A DNA stretch of 57,269 nt, from NCBI RefSeq assembly GCF_937936435.1, contig NZ_CALDDG010000008.1, positions 1-57,269 on the forward strand, given 5' to 3'. A program made the translations under genes and the position numbers. Shown here piece by piece: positions 1-8,923 of the stretch (within the stretch, counting starts at the first letter, position 1; every line of letters begins with the position of its first letter). The DNA is from an uncultured Sulfuricurvum sp. GTDB taxonomy: Bacteria > Campylobacterota > Campylobacteria > Campylobacterales > Sulfurimonadaceae. Below the pieces are notes generated by a model. The model was not told the DNA's origin. It made no database searches and saw only the letters and a program-made list of their open reading frames with translations.

Positions 1-607
1 ATGCACCTGCATCTGATATTTTGAGATACGGTACAAACGGTTCGATCTTCTCTCCCCCCATGAAGGCTCCCGAAGATATCACTCCGGAGCGTTTCGCACG
101 GACTGCGAACACCATCCCCTGACTCGGATGACGATCCACCCCCGCAAAATCGAATCGACTCATAACCTCTGCGGCTTTGGCATTCAAATTCATCACTTCA
201 AGAGAGCTGTTTTGCGATTCGCGCAAGGAGAGAACCCCGTCTTGATAAAGCGCTTTGTCTTTTTTTGCATACTCTTTGGCCAATGCCAACCGCTGTTCGA
301 TATTTTTCAATTCGTAGCTGCTGCTGAGCAATTCCGCAGAAGCGATACGGCAGATAATCTCCCCTTTTTTGACGCGATCTCCCGGTTTTTTGACCGCATT
401 GACCACCGTGGCTTCGGAACTCAGGGTATAGGTATAGGAGTTTTCATCTCCGTAATCGAACGTTCCGATAAACGGCCCCATAGAATCGCTTTTAACATAG
501 CGGACATTTTCGGTCGTAATCCCGAGTTCCTTGATCTGAGACTCCTTCATCGTGATCGCCCCGAAAGCGATGGCCGACGTCATCACCAAAAACAGTATCT
601 TTTTCAT
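1..607 (-). CDS. RND efflux periplasmic adaptor subunit (HlyD/CusB-like), C-terminus beyond window
   Basis: Reading the minus strand from ATG at 607 gives 202 open codons that run off the window start, so only the N-terminal part is visible. The protein opens with a signal-peptide-like segment (MKKILFLVMTSAIAFG) followed by KESQIKELGITTENV, which resembles the start of heavy-metal RND adaptors. A biotinyl-lipoyl-like half motif follows around residues 70-85 (VVNAVKKPGDRVKKGEII), then a helical stretch typical of the adaptor hairpin. The start overlaps the stop of the upstream TolC-like gene as ATGA, so translation is probably coupled. The adaptor would join an inner-membrane RND pump, presumably encoded just outside the window, to the outer-membrane channel. 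Metal rather than drug substrate is inferred from the N-terminal resemblance only. Confidence 0.8.
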   Translation of the reverse strand, partial: MKKILFLVMTSAIAFGAITMKESQIKELGITTENVRYVKSDSMGPFIGTFDYGDENSYTYTLSSEATVVNAVKKPGDRVKKGEIICRIASAELLSSSYELKNIEQRLALAKEYAKKDKALYQDGVLSLRESQNSSLEVMNLNAKAAEVMSRFDFAGVDRHPSQGMVFAVRAKRSGVISSGAFMGGEKIEPFVPYLKISDAGA

Positions 608-1794
608 TCCCAAATTCCCCCGATTCTTTCTTCTATTTCACCCATCTCTTCGATGTAATTGCGTTTCAACTCCGTAGAGCGGAGACGCGCTTCGTAAAAA
701 GCGTTTTTGGTTGCCAGATATTCGAACTGCGTTACGACCCCCCCCTCAAATCCTTTTTGGGCAATCTCAAAAAGTTTCTCGTATCTTCGTTCAACATTCG
801 CCGCTTCACTGAGGCTCAGTTCACGCTCTTTCAGATGCTCCATCAACGCATGAACGCTCAACGACAATTTTTGCATCATGATCTCCCGTTTATGGATGAG
901 GGCGCTGCGTTGGCTCATAAGAGCCGCGATCTTATTTTCATTCTTCCCACTCAATGCGAGCGGAATACTCAGACGAAAATCGATGCTGTTTTGTGTCGGC
1001 TCCCGTGTCGCTCCGATGCCGACCGATACCGATTCGACCGTAGAGCGCCGCAGCGTTTCGATCTGCGCGTCGATCGTCTCGATTTCTGCGCCCAAAGCCA
1101 AAACAGGTGCGGCATTGTTCACCTTCGATTCGATCTGATCTTCTCCGCGTAAATATGCAAACGACAGATCATCGGCACGCACCTCTTCGTTTAGCATCGT
1201 CATCTCTTGCAGACGGTGTTGAACATGGTCATACTCCATCATCATTTTCGTCTGTTCTTGAAGAGCATAGTCGTATTCGGTCTCTAATCGAAGCACTTCC
1301 ATTTGCGACATCCGCCCGGCATTTTGTTTTTTGACGCCGATAGCGTGAGCCTCTTTCGCCGATTTGACTTTTTCCGCCGCTATCTTGATATTCTCCTTCT
1401 CCAGATCCGCGAGCAGCAGCTCCCGTTTCAGCTGCACTTTGATTCGGGATTGTTCAAAACGAATCTCTTTGAGACGGGACTCGGAGCCGAGGTCATATTC
1501 ACGCTCCTGCGCATGATAAAGCTGAGGCATCTTAATCGTCCAATCCACCATCATGCCGTATTCCGCACCGCTGTCTTTTGGATCATCCCCGCGTATCGCA
1601 CGTCCCGAAGTCTCGATACTCATAGGCTCTTGCGCTAAAGCCGCCGCTTTTTCATACTTCGATGCATTCCAGTATCCGGTTCTTTGGACGATTTCTCCGG
1701 AAACATCGCAAGCACGTTCGCTTAATGCATTAAAACTCATCCCGTAGCTCAGAACCGGGAGCAATGCAACGGTATAGATTAATCTTTTTTTCAT
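604..1794 (-). CDS. TolC/CusC-family outer-membrane efflux protein
   Basis: This 396-residue protein has a short signal peptide (residues 1-18), then long charged helices rich in Glu, Lys and Leu and two repeat halves ending around LKERELSLSEAANVERRYEK and GGVVTQFEYLATKNAFYEAR. The latter is the pattern seen at the end of outer-membrane efflux proteins. It should trimerise into the outer-membrane exit duct of an RND pump. It starts 4 bases inside the upstream PepSY-like gene and ends 4 bases inside the adaptor gene, so the three form one operon. The exact substrate cannot be read from this subunit. Confidence 0.85.
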   Translation of the reverse strand: MKKRLIYTVALLPVLSYGMSFNALSERACDVSGEIVQRTGYWNASKYEKAAALAQEPMSIETSGRAIRGDDPKDSGAEYGMMVDWTIKMPQLYHAQEREYDLGSESRLKEIRFEQSRIKVQLKRELLLADLEKENIKIAAEKVKSAKEAHAIGVKKQNAGRMSQMEVLRLETEYDYALQEQTKMMMEYDHVQHRLQEMTMLNEEVRADDLSFAYLRGEDQIESKVNNAAPVLALGAEIETIDAQIETLRRSTVESVSVGIGATREPTQNSIDFRLSIPLALSGKNENKIAALMSQRSALIHKREIMMQKLSLSVHALMEHLKERELSLSEAANVERRYEKLFEIAQKGFEGGVVTQFEYLATKNAFYEARLRSTELKRNYIEEMGEIEERIGGIWE

Positions 1795-2150
1795 CGCGCG
1801 TCTTCTTTGTGTAAAATAGAACCGTTAGCCGGATCGATATAAAGCGTTAGACGCGCTCCTTGTTTATCCGAAACAAATGCCTCGTATACAAGTTCCGATG
1901 CAATATCCCGAAGCCGTAGACCATCTATCCCGTAGCCGTTTTGAATGAGATTTACACGGATATCTTCCTCTTTTAACGGAGCCAACGATGCCAGATAGCG
2001 TCTCTCTTCCTGTTTTTGAATCGGATGATTTTTATGGTTTCCAAACGTGTATTTCATGTGTTCGCGAACCGGTACTTGCACGGACGATCCCATAGCACCG
2101 TATAATGCAAAAGGAAAAAAGCTCAGCAGTAACAAAAGAATAGTTTTCAT
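1791..2150 (-). CDS. Small periplasmic PepSY-like protein of the efflux operon
   Basis: The gene encodes 119 residues with a cleavable signal peptide (hydrophobic residues 3-18). The C-terminal part, roughly residues 80-115, has the alternating pattern of a PepSY domain: a helix with LRDIASELVYEAFV followed by strands ending in LYIDPANGSIL. It is the first gene of the efflux operon and overlaps the TolC-like gene by 4 bases. PepSY-like proteins of this size often sit beside metal efflux systems, where a role in periplasmic sensing or metal binding has been suggested. No conserved Cys or clear His cluster is visible here, so I do not assign metal binding. Confidence 0.6.
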   Translation of the reverse strand: MKTILLLLLSFFPFALYGAMGSSVQVPVREHMKYTFGNHKNHPIQKQEERRYLASLAPLKEEDIRVNLIQNGYGIDGLRLRDIASELVYEAFVSDKQGARLTLYIDPANGSILHKEDAR

Positions 2151-2179
2151 AGATACACCTCATCGTATTTTTAACCCGA

Positions 2180-2218
2180 ATCTTAGGGATACAAGATGAG
2201 AAAATCATGAGAATCGGG
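2180..2218 (-). promoter_or_regulatory. Probable operator/promoter of the efflux operon
   Basis: Upstream of the PepSY-like gene the plus strand carries two copies of ATGAGAA (2196-2202 and 2207-2213) with an 11-base period. They lie inside a larger imperfect inverted repeat, CCCGAATCT (2175-2183) against AGAATCGGG (2210-2218). On the minus strand a TAAGAT box (2180-2185) could be the -10 element, with the repeats covering the -35 region. Direct repeats with an 11-base period suit an OmpR-type response regulator. This is inference from spacing alone. Confidence 0.35.
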
Positions 2219-2306
2219 AAAAAGGTACAAAAAGACGATAAAACAGGTTTTGAAAAAGGGAGAGAAATCGATGATTTTAAAATGAAATATAGAAAAAAGA
2301 GGTATT

Positions 2307-2342
2307 AAAAAAAGAGAAAAGTTCTCTCCGAAAAGGAGAGAA
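2307..2342 (-). terminator. Rho-independent terminator after rpsI
   Basis: An 8-bp stem, TTCTCTCC (2322-2329) with GGAGAGAA (2335-2342), has a 5-base loop. On the minus strand it is followed by a T-rich run (complement of 2307-2320). It begins 7 bases after the rpsI stop and closes the rplM-rpsI operon. Confidence 0.75.
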
Positions 2343-2348
2343 AAACGA

Positions 2349-2738
2349 TTAACGTTTTGAGAATTGTGGTGAACGGCGCGCTTTGCGTTTACCCGGTTTC
2401 TTACGTTCAACGACACGAGCGTCGCGAGTAAGCATACCGAACGGTTTCAAGATTGCACGGAATGACGGATCGAATGTGCAAAGAGCACGTGAGATACCGT
2501 GACGAAGTGCATCTGATTGACCTGAAAAACCACCACCGAGAGTTGTTGCGGTGATATCAACCGATGTATCTTGTTTTGTCAAAGAAAGCGGTTGGGTAAC
2601 ACGCAATTTTTTTGCTTCAAGTCCACCGAGCCATGCATCGAGTGAAAGACCGTTTACAGTGATTTTACCTGTACCCGGAGCAAGCCATACTTTAGCGATC
2701 GAAGATTTTCTTCTGCCGGTTGCATACGTTTTTGCCAT
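2349..2738 (-). CDS. rpsI: 30S ribosomal protein S9
   Basis: The 129-residue product is a full-length bacterial S9. It opens with the family signature YATGRRKSSIAKVWL, contains GGGFSGQSDALRHGISRAL around residues 70-88, and ends in the very basic tail KKPGKRKARRSPQFSKR, whose terminal SKR reaches into the ribosomal P-site region in known structures. It lies 9 bases downstream of rplM, the usual L13-S9 operon order, and has the ribosome-binding site AAGGAT. No anomalies were seen. Confidence 0.97.
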   Translation of the reverse strand: MAKTYATGRRKSSIAKVWLAPGTGKITVNGLSLDAWLGGLEAKKLRVTQPLSLTKQDTSVDITATTLGGGFSGQSDALRHGISRALCTFDPSFRAILKPFGMLTRDARVVERKKPGKRKARRSPQFSKR

Positions 2739-2747
2739 CGTTTATCC

Positions 2748-3170
2748 TTACTTAGCGATCTGTGCAGAGTGTGGGTGTTCAGCACCTGCATAGACTTTGA
2801 GTTTTTTCAACATCGCACGACCCAATTTTGTTTTTGGGAGCATACCGCGAGCTGCAAGTTTGAAAACTTTTTCTGGGTTAGTAGCCAAAAGTTCTGTAAA
2901 TTTTTCGCTTTTTACGTTACCGAAGTAACCTGTGTGGCGATGATACGTTTTAGTAGCGGTTTTCCCGTTACCGTTGATAACCGCTTTTGACGCATTGATA
3001 ATAACAACAAAATCACCGCAGTCGATATTTGGGGTAAAATACGGTTTGTCTTTTCCGCGAAGACGAGCTGCAACGTCAGTCATGATACGACCGAATGTTT
3101 TCCCTTCCGCATCGATCAAAACCCATTTACGTTCGATTTGCTCAGGTGAAGCAATTTTAGTAAATTTCAT
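2748..3170 (-). CDS. rplM: 50S ribosomal protein L13
   Basis: The 140-residue product matches L13 in length and motifs. WVLIDAEGKTFGRIMTDVA lies near the N-terminus, then LRGKDKPYFTPNIDCGDFVVIINA, the family block around TYHRHTGYFG, and GMLPKTKLGRAMLKKLKVY. L13 is an early-assembly protein of the large subunit. The ATG at 3170 follows a strong AAGGAG site at a good distance. It is the first gene of a two-gene operon with rpsI. Confidence 0.97.
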   Translation of the reverse strand: MKFTKIASPEQIERKWVLIDAEGKTFGRIMTDVAARLRGKDKPYFTPNIDCGDFVVIINASKAVINGNGKTATKTYHRHTGYFGNVKSEKFTELLATNPEKVFKLAARGMLPKTKLGRAMLKKLKVYAGAEHPHSAQIAK

Positions 3171-3209
3171 CTTGAGTCTCCTTTTAAAGTCTCTATAAAT
3201 AGTGGCGCA

Positions 3210-3240
3210 ATTGTACCAGCATATACTTATAATCTGCTTA
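3210..3240 (-). promoter_or_regulatory. Promoter of rplM-rpsI
   Basis: On the minus strand an extended -10 box TGGTACAAT (hexamer at 3210-3215) is followed directly by TGCGCC. No good -35 box is visible, which is common for the housekeeping sigma factor of Campylobacterota. The predicted start would give a leader of about 30 bases before the ATG at 3170. Confidence 0.55.
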
Positions 3241-3251
3241 AATTAAGTTTT

Positions 3252-5954
3252 TTATAAGCACTCTGCCCATTCGATCGTCTCTTCGGTGATATAACACAGA
3301 TATCCCACCGCTTTTTCACCCGTCAATGCGGTGATTGCCTCTTTATAGCGGCCGATCTGATCTTTATGTTTGTGCTCCTCTTCCCGTCCGCTTTTGTAAT
3401 CGATGATCGTCCATTGTCCTTCGTTGTAGACCAGCAAATCGATAATACCGATCGCTTCTTTATGACGGATCATCTGCTCTTTTCGTATATCGCCGCGCAC
3501 GAGCTTTTCAAACATCCCGTCGGTGATCAAACGCCCTATCCGCCGTTCGATCTCCTCCATCGCACCGCTGTGGAGTACCGCACCGTAGCGATTGCGGGTT
3601 GATTCAAGGGCATTTTTCAGTGAAGACGGATCAAAATCGCCCATCATCTCCAGCGTATAATGCAATGCCAGTCCGAATTGAACCGCTGCGTAATCGTGTG
3701 TTGCCTCTTTCGGAGGGCGGAGCGTTTCATCCTGCCGACCGAACCGAAGCCCTTTGTAAGTCGAAGGCTGCGGAGCAGCCAGGGGCTGCGGACGATGGCC
3801 ACCGCATTCCAGCAGACCGATTTCGCACACCGGAAGCTCCAACGGCTCAAACCACGATCCTTTCGTTTTGCGTATTACGCTCAGTGACAAGGCGGCTCGG
3901 GTCAATGCTACATACAGCGCATTCAGCTGATCTTCGCGTGCCGCCTCTTTTTCCGCTTCCAGCGCTTTTGCATACCCCCTATCAAGCGCTTCACGGTTTT
4001 TTATCCGATAATGCATCCCCCGCAGCTGGGCCCCATCGTATTCATATACGATAGGATCGCTATGCGATCGGGCGTTTCCGAGCCGATCCAATACGATGAC
4101 GTGTTCAAATTCCAACCCTTTGGATTTATGTACCGTCATAATCCGTATCCCTTTCAGATCGCTTTGAGGCGAAGCGGTATCGAGACGGTCGATTTCCAAA
4201 ACCACCTCCTCGATGTCGCGGTATCCGCGCAATGCTTCGATAAACATCAATGCACTCTTGTCAGCGAGACGAAAACGCCGTACGAAATCGATCACCGCCG
4301 CATCGACATCACTGACATCGACCCGTCCGATCCGGGAAGGATCGACCGCGATCAGAGCCGCACAGTTGGCGCGGTAGATCGCCTCACCGAAATAACAGTA
4401 CCGCAGATATTCGATGATCGCCCGAACGCTGCGCTGCGCGACGAGACGGGCCGTCGTTTCGGTCACGACGTCGTATCCTTTTGAACTCAGATGCTCTTCT
4501 ACCGCACTGCCGTCTTTGTTGGTCACCGTCAAAACGGCGATCTCTTCGAGAGCGATTCCCTTCCCGACGAGCCCTTCGACCCGTTTTGCCAACGTTTCGA
4601 GCAAATCGTCGGTCTCGATCACCTCGACGTATCCCCCGGCGTATTTTTCAGGACTCTGCTGCGGAATATATCCTTTTATCTTCCCCTCAAACGACCGGTT
4701 TACAAACTCGACGATCGCACTGCGCGAGCGGTAATTGACGCGTAACGGTTCCACACGCACGTCGAAGAGCTCGGCAACCTGATGAAACAGGGCGCTCACT
4801 CCTCCCCGAAAACGGTAAATCGACTGTTTCACGTCCCCGACGAAAAAGAAACTTCCCCCCTCGTTCACTCCGATACCCGAGCGGATCTCTTCGATCAGCG
4901 GACGGAGAATATCGAACTGGATAATACTGGTATCTTGGAACTCGTCTAGCAGAAGATGTTTTAGACGCGAATCAAGGCGAAAATACAAAAACTCGCTCTC
5001 CAGCTTCTCACGGAGCAGCGTATGAACATTTAGCGTGATATCGTCAAAGCTGAGTTCGTTGCTCTGTTTGGACATCGCGTTACGCGTCTTGATATAAAGA
5101 CCAAGGATTGCGAAAAGCTCTTTGAAATACAAAAGTTCGCGTCGGCGCATCTGGGAAGCGACCGCTTTTTGGATAGCAACGAGCAGATCATCCATATGGG
5201 GTTCGTAAATTTTTTTGAAATCCCAGTATTCCAGCGTCGGTTTGGTCAACCACGATTTTTCCAAAAGGTCATCGTAACTCTCGATCTGCATCGTTTTACG
5301 GGCACGCTCGCTCAGCGGCTTGGAAAGTACCGAAGATGCGAGTTCCCGTGCGAGCGACAATGCCGTATCCGTCAGATCCTGCGGTATTTCAATCCCATCG
5401 AAACCGTTCAAATCGAACTCTTTGTATTTTGAATACAATGCCGCAAGAAGCCCGAACAGATCGTTTAGACGCTTATCACTCAAAATCGACAGATGCACCA
5501 GAGCATCCGTGGCCTTTGACACTTCTATTTCGTTTAAAAACCGTTCCAGCAAAGCCGTTTCGTGCGGCTGCTGTATCGTTTTAAACGTCGGTACAAACCC
5601 TGCATTCAAAGCAAACTTGCGCAAAATGCGTCCGAAGAATTTATCTAAAGTCGAAATCTGGACGTCCGAACGCAAAAAGCGCTCCAAAACCGCTCTTCGC
5701 TCATCCAGAATCTCTTCTTCGCTTTTAGCGCACAATAAGGCGATCTGAGCCAGCTCGCTGCGCGATGGCAACTCTTCGAGCGTTATGATTACCCGCTCAA
5801 GCATCTCGTTTGCGGCTTTGTTGGTAAACGTCAAAGCGACGATCGATGCGGGATTTTCCCCCATAAAAAGGAGACTCAGGTAACGAACGACCAGATTGAA
5901 GGTCTTGCCGCTTCCGGCACTGGCTTCATACGCCAAAAACGGTTCAAACGCCAC
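3252..5954 (-). CDS. addA: AddA/RecB-like UvrD-family helicase-nuclease
   Basis: The 900-residue protein begins with a Walker A motif EASAGSGKTF at residues 10-19, followed by LTFTNKAANEM (motif Ia). The DEFQDTS Walker B/motif II lies near residue 336 and GDVKQSIYRFRGG (motif III) follows. MTVHKSKGLEFEHVIV and YVALTRA (motifs V and VI) lie around 600-690. The C-terminus carries a RecB-type PD-(D/E)XK nuclease with IDLLVYNEG and IIDYKSGREEE. It would unwind and degrade DNA double-strand ends to prepare them for RecA. The start overlaps the end of addB by 11 bases. At 900 residues it is shorter than Bacillus AddA, as in other Campylobacterota. Confidence 0.9.
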   Translation of the reverse strand: MAFEPFLAYEASAGSGKTFNLVVRYLSLLFMGENPASIVALTFTNKAANEMLERVIITLEELPSRSELAQIALLCAKSEEEILDERRAVLERFLRSDVQISTLDKFFGRILRKFALNAGFVPTFKTIQQPHETALLERFLNEIEVSKATDALVHLSILSDKRLNDLFGLLAALYSKYKEFDLNGFDGIEIPQDLTDTALSLARELASSVLSKPLSERARKTMQIESYDDLLEKSWLTKPTLEYWDFKKIYEPHMDDLLVAIQKAVASQMRRRELLYFKELFAILGLYIKTRNAMSKQSNELSFDDITLNVHTLLREKLESEFLYFRLDSRLKHLLLDEFQDTSIIQFDILRPLIEEIRSGIGVNEGGSFFFVGDVKQSIYRFRGGVSALFHQVAELFDVRVEPLRVNYRSRSAIVEFVNRSFEGKIKGYIPQQSPEKYAGGYVEVIETDDLLETLAKRVEGLVGKGIALEEIAVLTVTNKDGSAVEEHLSSKGYDVVTETTARLVAQRSVRAIIEYLRYCYFGEAIYRANCAALIAVDPSRIGRVDVSDVDAAVIDFVRRFRLADKSALMFIEALRGYRDIEEVVLEIDRLDTASPQSDLKGIRIMTVHKSKGLEFEHVIVLDRLGNARSHSDPIVYEYDGAQLRGMHYRIKNREALDRGYAKALEAEKEAAREDQLNALYVALTRAALSLSVIRKTKGSWFEPLELPVCEIGLLECGGHRPQPLAAPQPSTYKGLRFGRQDETLRPPKEATHDYAAVQFGLALHYTLEMMGDFDPSSLKNALESTRNRYGAVLHSGAMEEIERRIGRLITDGMFEKLVRGDIRKEQMIRHKEAIGIIDLLVYNEGQWTIIDYKSGREEEHKHKDQIGRYKEAITALTGEKAVGYLCYITEETIEWAECL

Positions 5955-8286
5955 GCATCACCTCTCTATGACATAGATAGACATACGGACAAAGTCTGCA
6001 ACGGTTGCGGTCCTCACACATCTCCCAGTTCCACTCTTTTTGCGATGCAAGCATTTTGAGTATCTCTTTGAGTTTTTCCGTTTTTTCCGCCAAATACCGT
6101 TCGATCTTGAGCTCCCCTTTTGCCAAATCATAATATCCACAGTTCCTTACCGCTCCAAACTCCGATGCCAACAAAGCATAAACGCTGAGCTGATAATCGG
6201 TATCGCTCTCTTTGGGTTCTTTATCGGTGTCGGGAAACTGCCCGCTTTTATAATCGATCACTTCGAGTTGGCCGCCGTTTTCATCAATCCGGTCTATCCG
6301 TCCGTTCAACGTGATCCCCTCTACCCTCACACTCCCCTCTTTTTCGGTATAAAGGACACGGGCGCCCTCCTCCAAACGGAGTATCTCATTTTCATAAAAC
6401 GGAGCCAGTTTATCGATCCAAAGCCTCTTCATATGCCGCTCTAACGGATCATCTTTCTCCTCTTCCTGCCACAGCTTCCCTAAGGTTTCTTTCATCTGCA
6501 ACGGCGACTCAAATCGCTGTTCAGGAGCAAAAAGTTTTTCCAGTACCCCATGCAAAGCATTCCCGATATCCCGTTCCTGAGACATGTCTCGCGGAAGTTC
6601 ATGCTCTTTCATGTGCATGCAATAACGATAGTAAAATTTGCGTCGGCATGTTAAAAACGTTTTGAGAGAACTCGCCGAAAGCGGTTGTGCCGTAAAATCG
6701 TATGTGCTTGTATACTCCTCTACACGACGTTCTCGAAAATCTGCCGCAGGAAACAGTACTTCTTCGTAACGATACGCTGCGGGAACGGTTTTGATTCCCA
6801 GTTGTAGTAAAAATCTCGATGGAACCGATTCGGCGTTTTGGACACAGCTTATAGCCACTTTACGGGCACGGTCGAAGAGGATGGAGTAATAATGCTTTTG
6901 GAGTGATTCGCGATCATGCGCACTCGGCAATCCGGCATATTCACGTGTCTTAGTATTGAGAAAGAGATCTTTTTCGCTTTTGTGAGGGACGTACCCTTCG
7001 TTGAAATCGACGATCACAACCCCCTCATACGCGATTCCACGGGTTTCAAGCACCCCCATTACCGTCACTTTCCCCCCTTGAACATCATCGATTGTCCGGT
7101 TGCGAAGACGGTTCATAAAAATCCGAAAAACGGCTCTGAAATCCATTTTTTCCAGAGCATGTGTCAGATGGCTAAACCGATGGAGCTCATCTCGAACCGT
7201 CTCCAAGGAAGTTTCATCCGCCTCCGCCATCATCTGTAGCAGCTCTTCCATGTGTGAAAACTGAAATTTCTGTGCATAACGCTTTCTGAACCACTCGATC
7301 AGCGCCGTATTGATATGGCGTACCCGTTCGCGGTTCAAGACGCTCGATTCGTCCAAAAGCAGCATAATGCTCTCCCATTCCCGGTACAGCTTGGAGCGTT
7401 CAAACGGCTCTCCCATCGCAAAGTTGAAGTTCCCTTCATTGTCAAACTCCCGTAACATCGCGGCCGCCGTTTCATCGGGCAAGATCACCGCTATCTTTTC
7501 AGGCGAGATCCCCTCTTCGACAAACCGTTCAACCTTCTCTTTGACAAAACCGATCTGTGCCAGTCGGCTGTGGAAGACTTCGCAGCTAACCGTACGGTTA
7601 ATCGGCAACGGTGCATGGCTGAGAATCTCCCGATCACTCAGCAATAGACGATACGCTCTCCCTTCTTGCAAATCAAATCCCATCTCTTTGAACCGATCGC
7701 TCATCTTTCGGTTGTAGCGGGTTGTATTGTAATGCACTATCAGGTGTGTGTGTTTCGCACATGCTTCCAGCAGCATGATTTCATAACGGCTCAAATATCC
7801 CTCGACATGTATAACAACCGTTTCGAACTGCCCTAAAAACTCCCCGTGTATCTCGACCGATTCGCTGCTGAAAATCCGATCCGCCCACTCTTCACGCCGG
7901 CATATTTCATAATAGCGTTCACGCAGCCGTTTCAAAATCGTAATATGTTCTTCGTATTCACCGTAAACGTCTACCGATTGCAGGGTATCAAGCGAAACCA
8001 TCTCCGAAGAGAGCTCTTCGAAAAATCGGAAAAGATACTCCGAATTTTGGATAAATGTGAAAAAGTTTCGCTCGATGTTCAATGCGGAAAATGCGGAAAA
8101 ATCGCTTGCTTCATGCATTGCCAAAAGGCGCAAATCTTCATCGGGAACGATCTTGCCCGATGAAACGCGTACGCGTGAGAGAAACTCTCCCATTGTCATC
8201 ATATGAGGCAAAAAACTCTCGGAGGAAGATTCAATCGCTTCTCGGACACACCGTGCAGTTGGAAATACGATGCACTCTTTATTCAT
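5944..8286 (-). CDS. addB: AddB-like PD-(D/E)XK nuclease
   Basis: The 780-residue protein starts MNKECIVFPTARCVREAI, the inactivated-helicase start seen in AddB proteins. The C-terminal third has LSASSLKTFLTCRRKFYYRY with a Cys near residue 546. The nuclease core GRIDRIDENGGQLEVIDYKSG and the QLSVYALLA motif follow, then the terminal cluster CRLCPYVYLC. One Cys before the nuclease and CX2CX5C after it is the iron-sulphur arrangement of AddB-type nucleases. It should form a two-subunit end-processing complex with AddA, which follows with an 11-base overlap. The ATG at 8286 has the site AAGGGAT upstream. Confidence 0.88.
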   Translation of the reverse strand: MNKECIVFPTARCVREAIESSSESFLPHMMTMGEFLSRVRVSSGKIVPDEDLRLLAMHEASDFSAFSALNIERNFFTFIQNSEYLFRFFEELSSEMVSLDTLQSVDVYGEYEEHITILKRLRERYYEICRREEWADRIFSSESVEIHGEFLGQFETVVIHVEGYLSRYEIMLLEACAKHTHLIVHYNTTRYNRKMSDRFKEMGFDLQEGRAYRLLLSDREILSHAPLPINRTVSCEVFHSRLAQIGFVKEKVERFVEEGISPEKIAVILPDETAAAMLREFDNEGNFNFAMGEPFERSKLYREWESIMLLLDESSVLNRERVRHINTALIEWFRKRYAQKFQFSHMEELLQMMAEADETSLETVRDELHRFSHLTHALEKMDFRAVFRIFMNRLRNRTIDDVQGGKVTVMGVLETRGIAYEGVVIVDFNEGYVPHKSEKDLFLNTKTREYAGLPSAHDRESLQKHYYSILFDRARKVAISCVQNAESVPSRFLLQLGIKTVPAAYRYEEVLFPAADFRERRVEEYTSTYDFTAQPLSASSLKTFLTCRRKFYYRYCMHMKEHELPRDMSQERDIGNALHGVLEKLFAPEQRFESPLQMKETLGKLWQEEEKDDPLERHMKRLWIDKLAPFYENEILRLEEGARVLYTEKEGSVRVEGITLNGRIDRIDENGGQLEVIDYKSGQFPDTDKEPKESDTDYQLSVYALLASEFGAVRNCGYYDLAKGELKIERYLAEKTEKLKEILKMLASQKEWNWEMCEDRNRCRLCPYVYLCHREVMRGV

Positions 8287-8383
8287 ACGGTATATCCCTT
8301 GGTCGTGTTGAAGTTTATCCGGGCAATGTGGAAATACGAAATATCTTTTCGTACTTTAGATAACGGGTATTGTAGTAAATTTC

Positions 8384-8409
8384 TCCGATGAGGGCAACCC
8401 TCATGCGGA
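8384..8409 (-). terminator. Putative terminator of the cco operon
   Basis: A stem of TCCG plus ATGAGGG (8384-8394) pairs with CCCTCAT (8398-8404) and CGGA (8406-8409), with one bulged G and a 3-base loop. It lies 7 bases past the fixH stop. On the minus strand only a weak T tract follows, so termination efficiency is uncertain. Confidence 0.5.
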
Positions 8410-8416
8410 TAGAAAG

Positions 8417-8923
8417 TTAAAATTCGGTAGTGGAAGAGTTGCGCGTATCGGCTTTGATATTAAAATAGCGGCTGTCGTTTCCGACACTTACTTTGGCCAA
8501 AATATCCCAACGGCCCACTTTAGGCAAATCCACCGGAGCAAACGTATATGTACCTTCCGTTACCGTAGGATTCGAAAGATTGATATCGCTGTCTTTGTTA
8601 TCAGGACGGGTCAAGATCGCTTCAACTTTTGCATCATTAACAGGTTTTCCGGATTTATCGGTAACCTTATACTCGATTACAGAACCTTTTTCCAGAATCT
8701 GAGGAGTAATAAACGCAATAGCGTATTTTTGATCAAATGCGATTTTCGCTTCGATAATATCGTTTACGTTATTATCGTAGTGATGATAGTCCTGCATCCC
8801 GTAATCCGACATTTCAACCGGATTATTGATTGCTACTTTAACCGTCATTACCGAAAATCCGATTACGGCAACAATCGAGAGAGCGATGATTATAGGCCAT
8901 TTACGGCCTGCATCTTTATTCAT
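8417..8923 (-). CDS. FixH-family cbb3 oxidase accessory protein
   Basis: I take the ATG at 8923 because AAGGAAA precedes it; an upstream ATG at 8971 lies inside the previous gene and has no such site. The 168-residue protein has one N-terminal membrane anchor (PIIIALSIVAVIGFSVMTVKV, about residues 9-29). A periplasmic beta-sandwich follows with YKVTDKSGKPVNDAKV and LPKVGRWDILAKV, as in FixH/CcoG-neighbour proteins. FixH proteins assist maturation of cytochrome cbb3 oxidase, with a proposed link to copper handling. The start overlaps the upstream TPM-like gene by 8 bases, and the gene is the last of the cco operon. Confidence 0.8.
   Translation of the reverse strand: MNKDAGRKWPIIIALSIVAVIGFSVMTVKVAINNPVEMSDYGMQDYHHYDNNVNDIIEAKIAFDQKYAIAFITPQILEKGSVIEYKVTDKSGKPVNDAKVEAILTRPDNKDSDINLSNPTVTEGTYTFAPVDLPKVGRWDILAKVSVGNDSRYFNIKADTRNSSTTEF

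Noticed and set aside
604..658. Plus-strand frames at 128-658 and 757-1152
   Set aside because: They are antisense to the RND adaptor and TolC-like genes, which have signal peptides, family motifs and coupled starts.
3235..3260. TGCTTA/TAAGCA inverted repeat after addA as a terminator
   Set aside because: The stem is only 6 bp with a 14-base loop and no T run, and it overlaps the region upstream of the rplM promoter.
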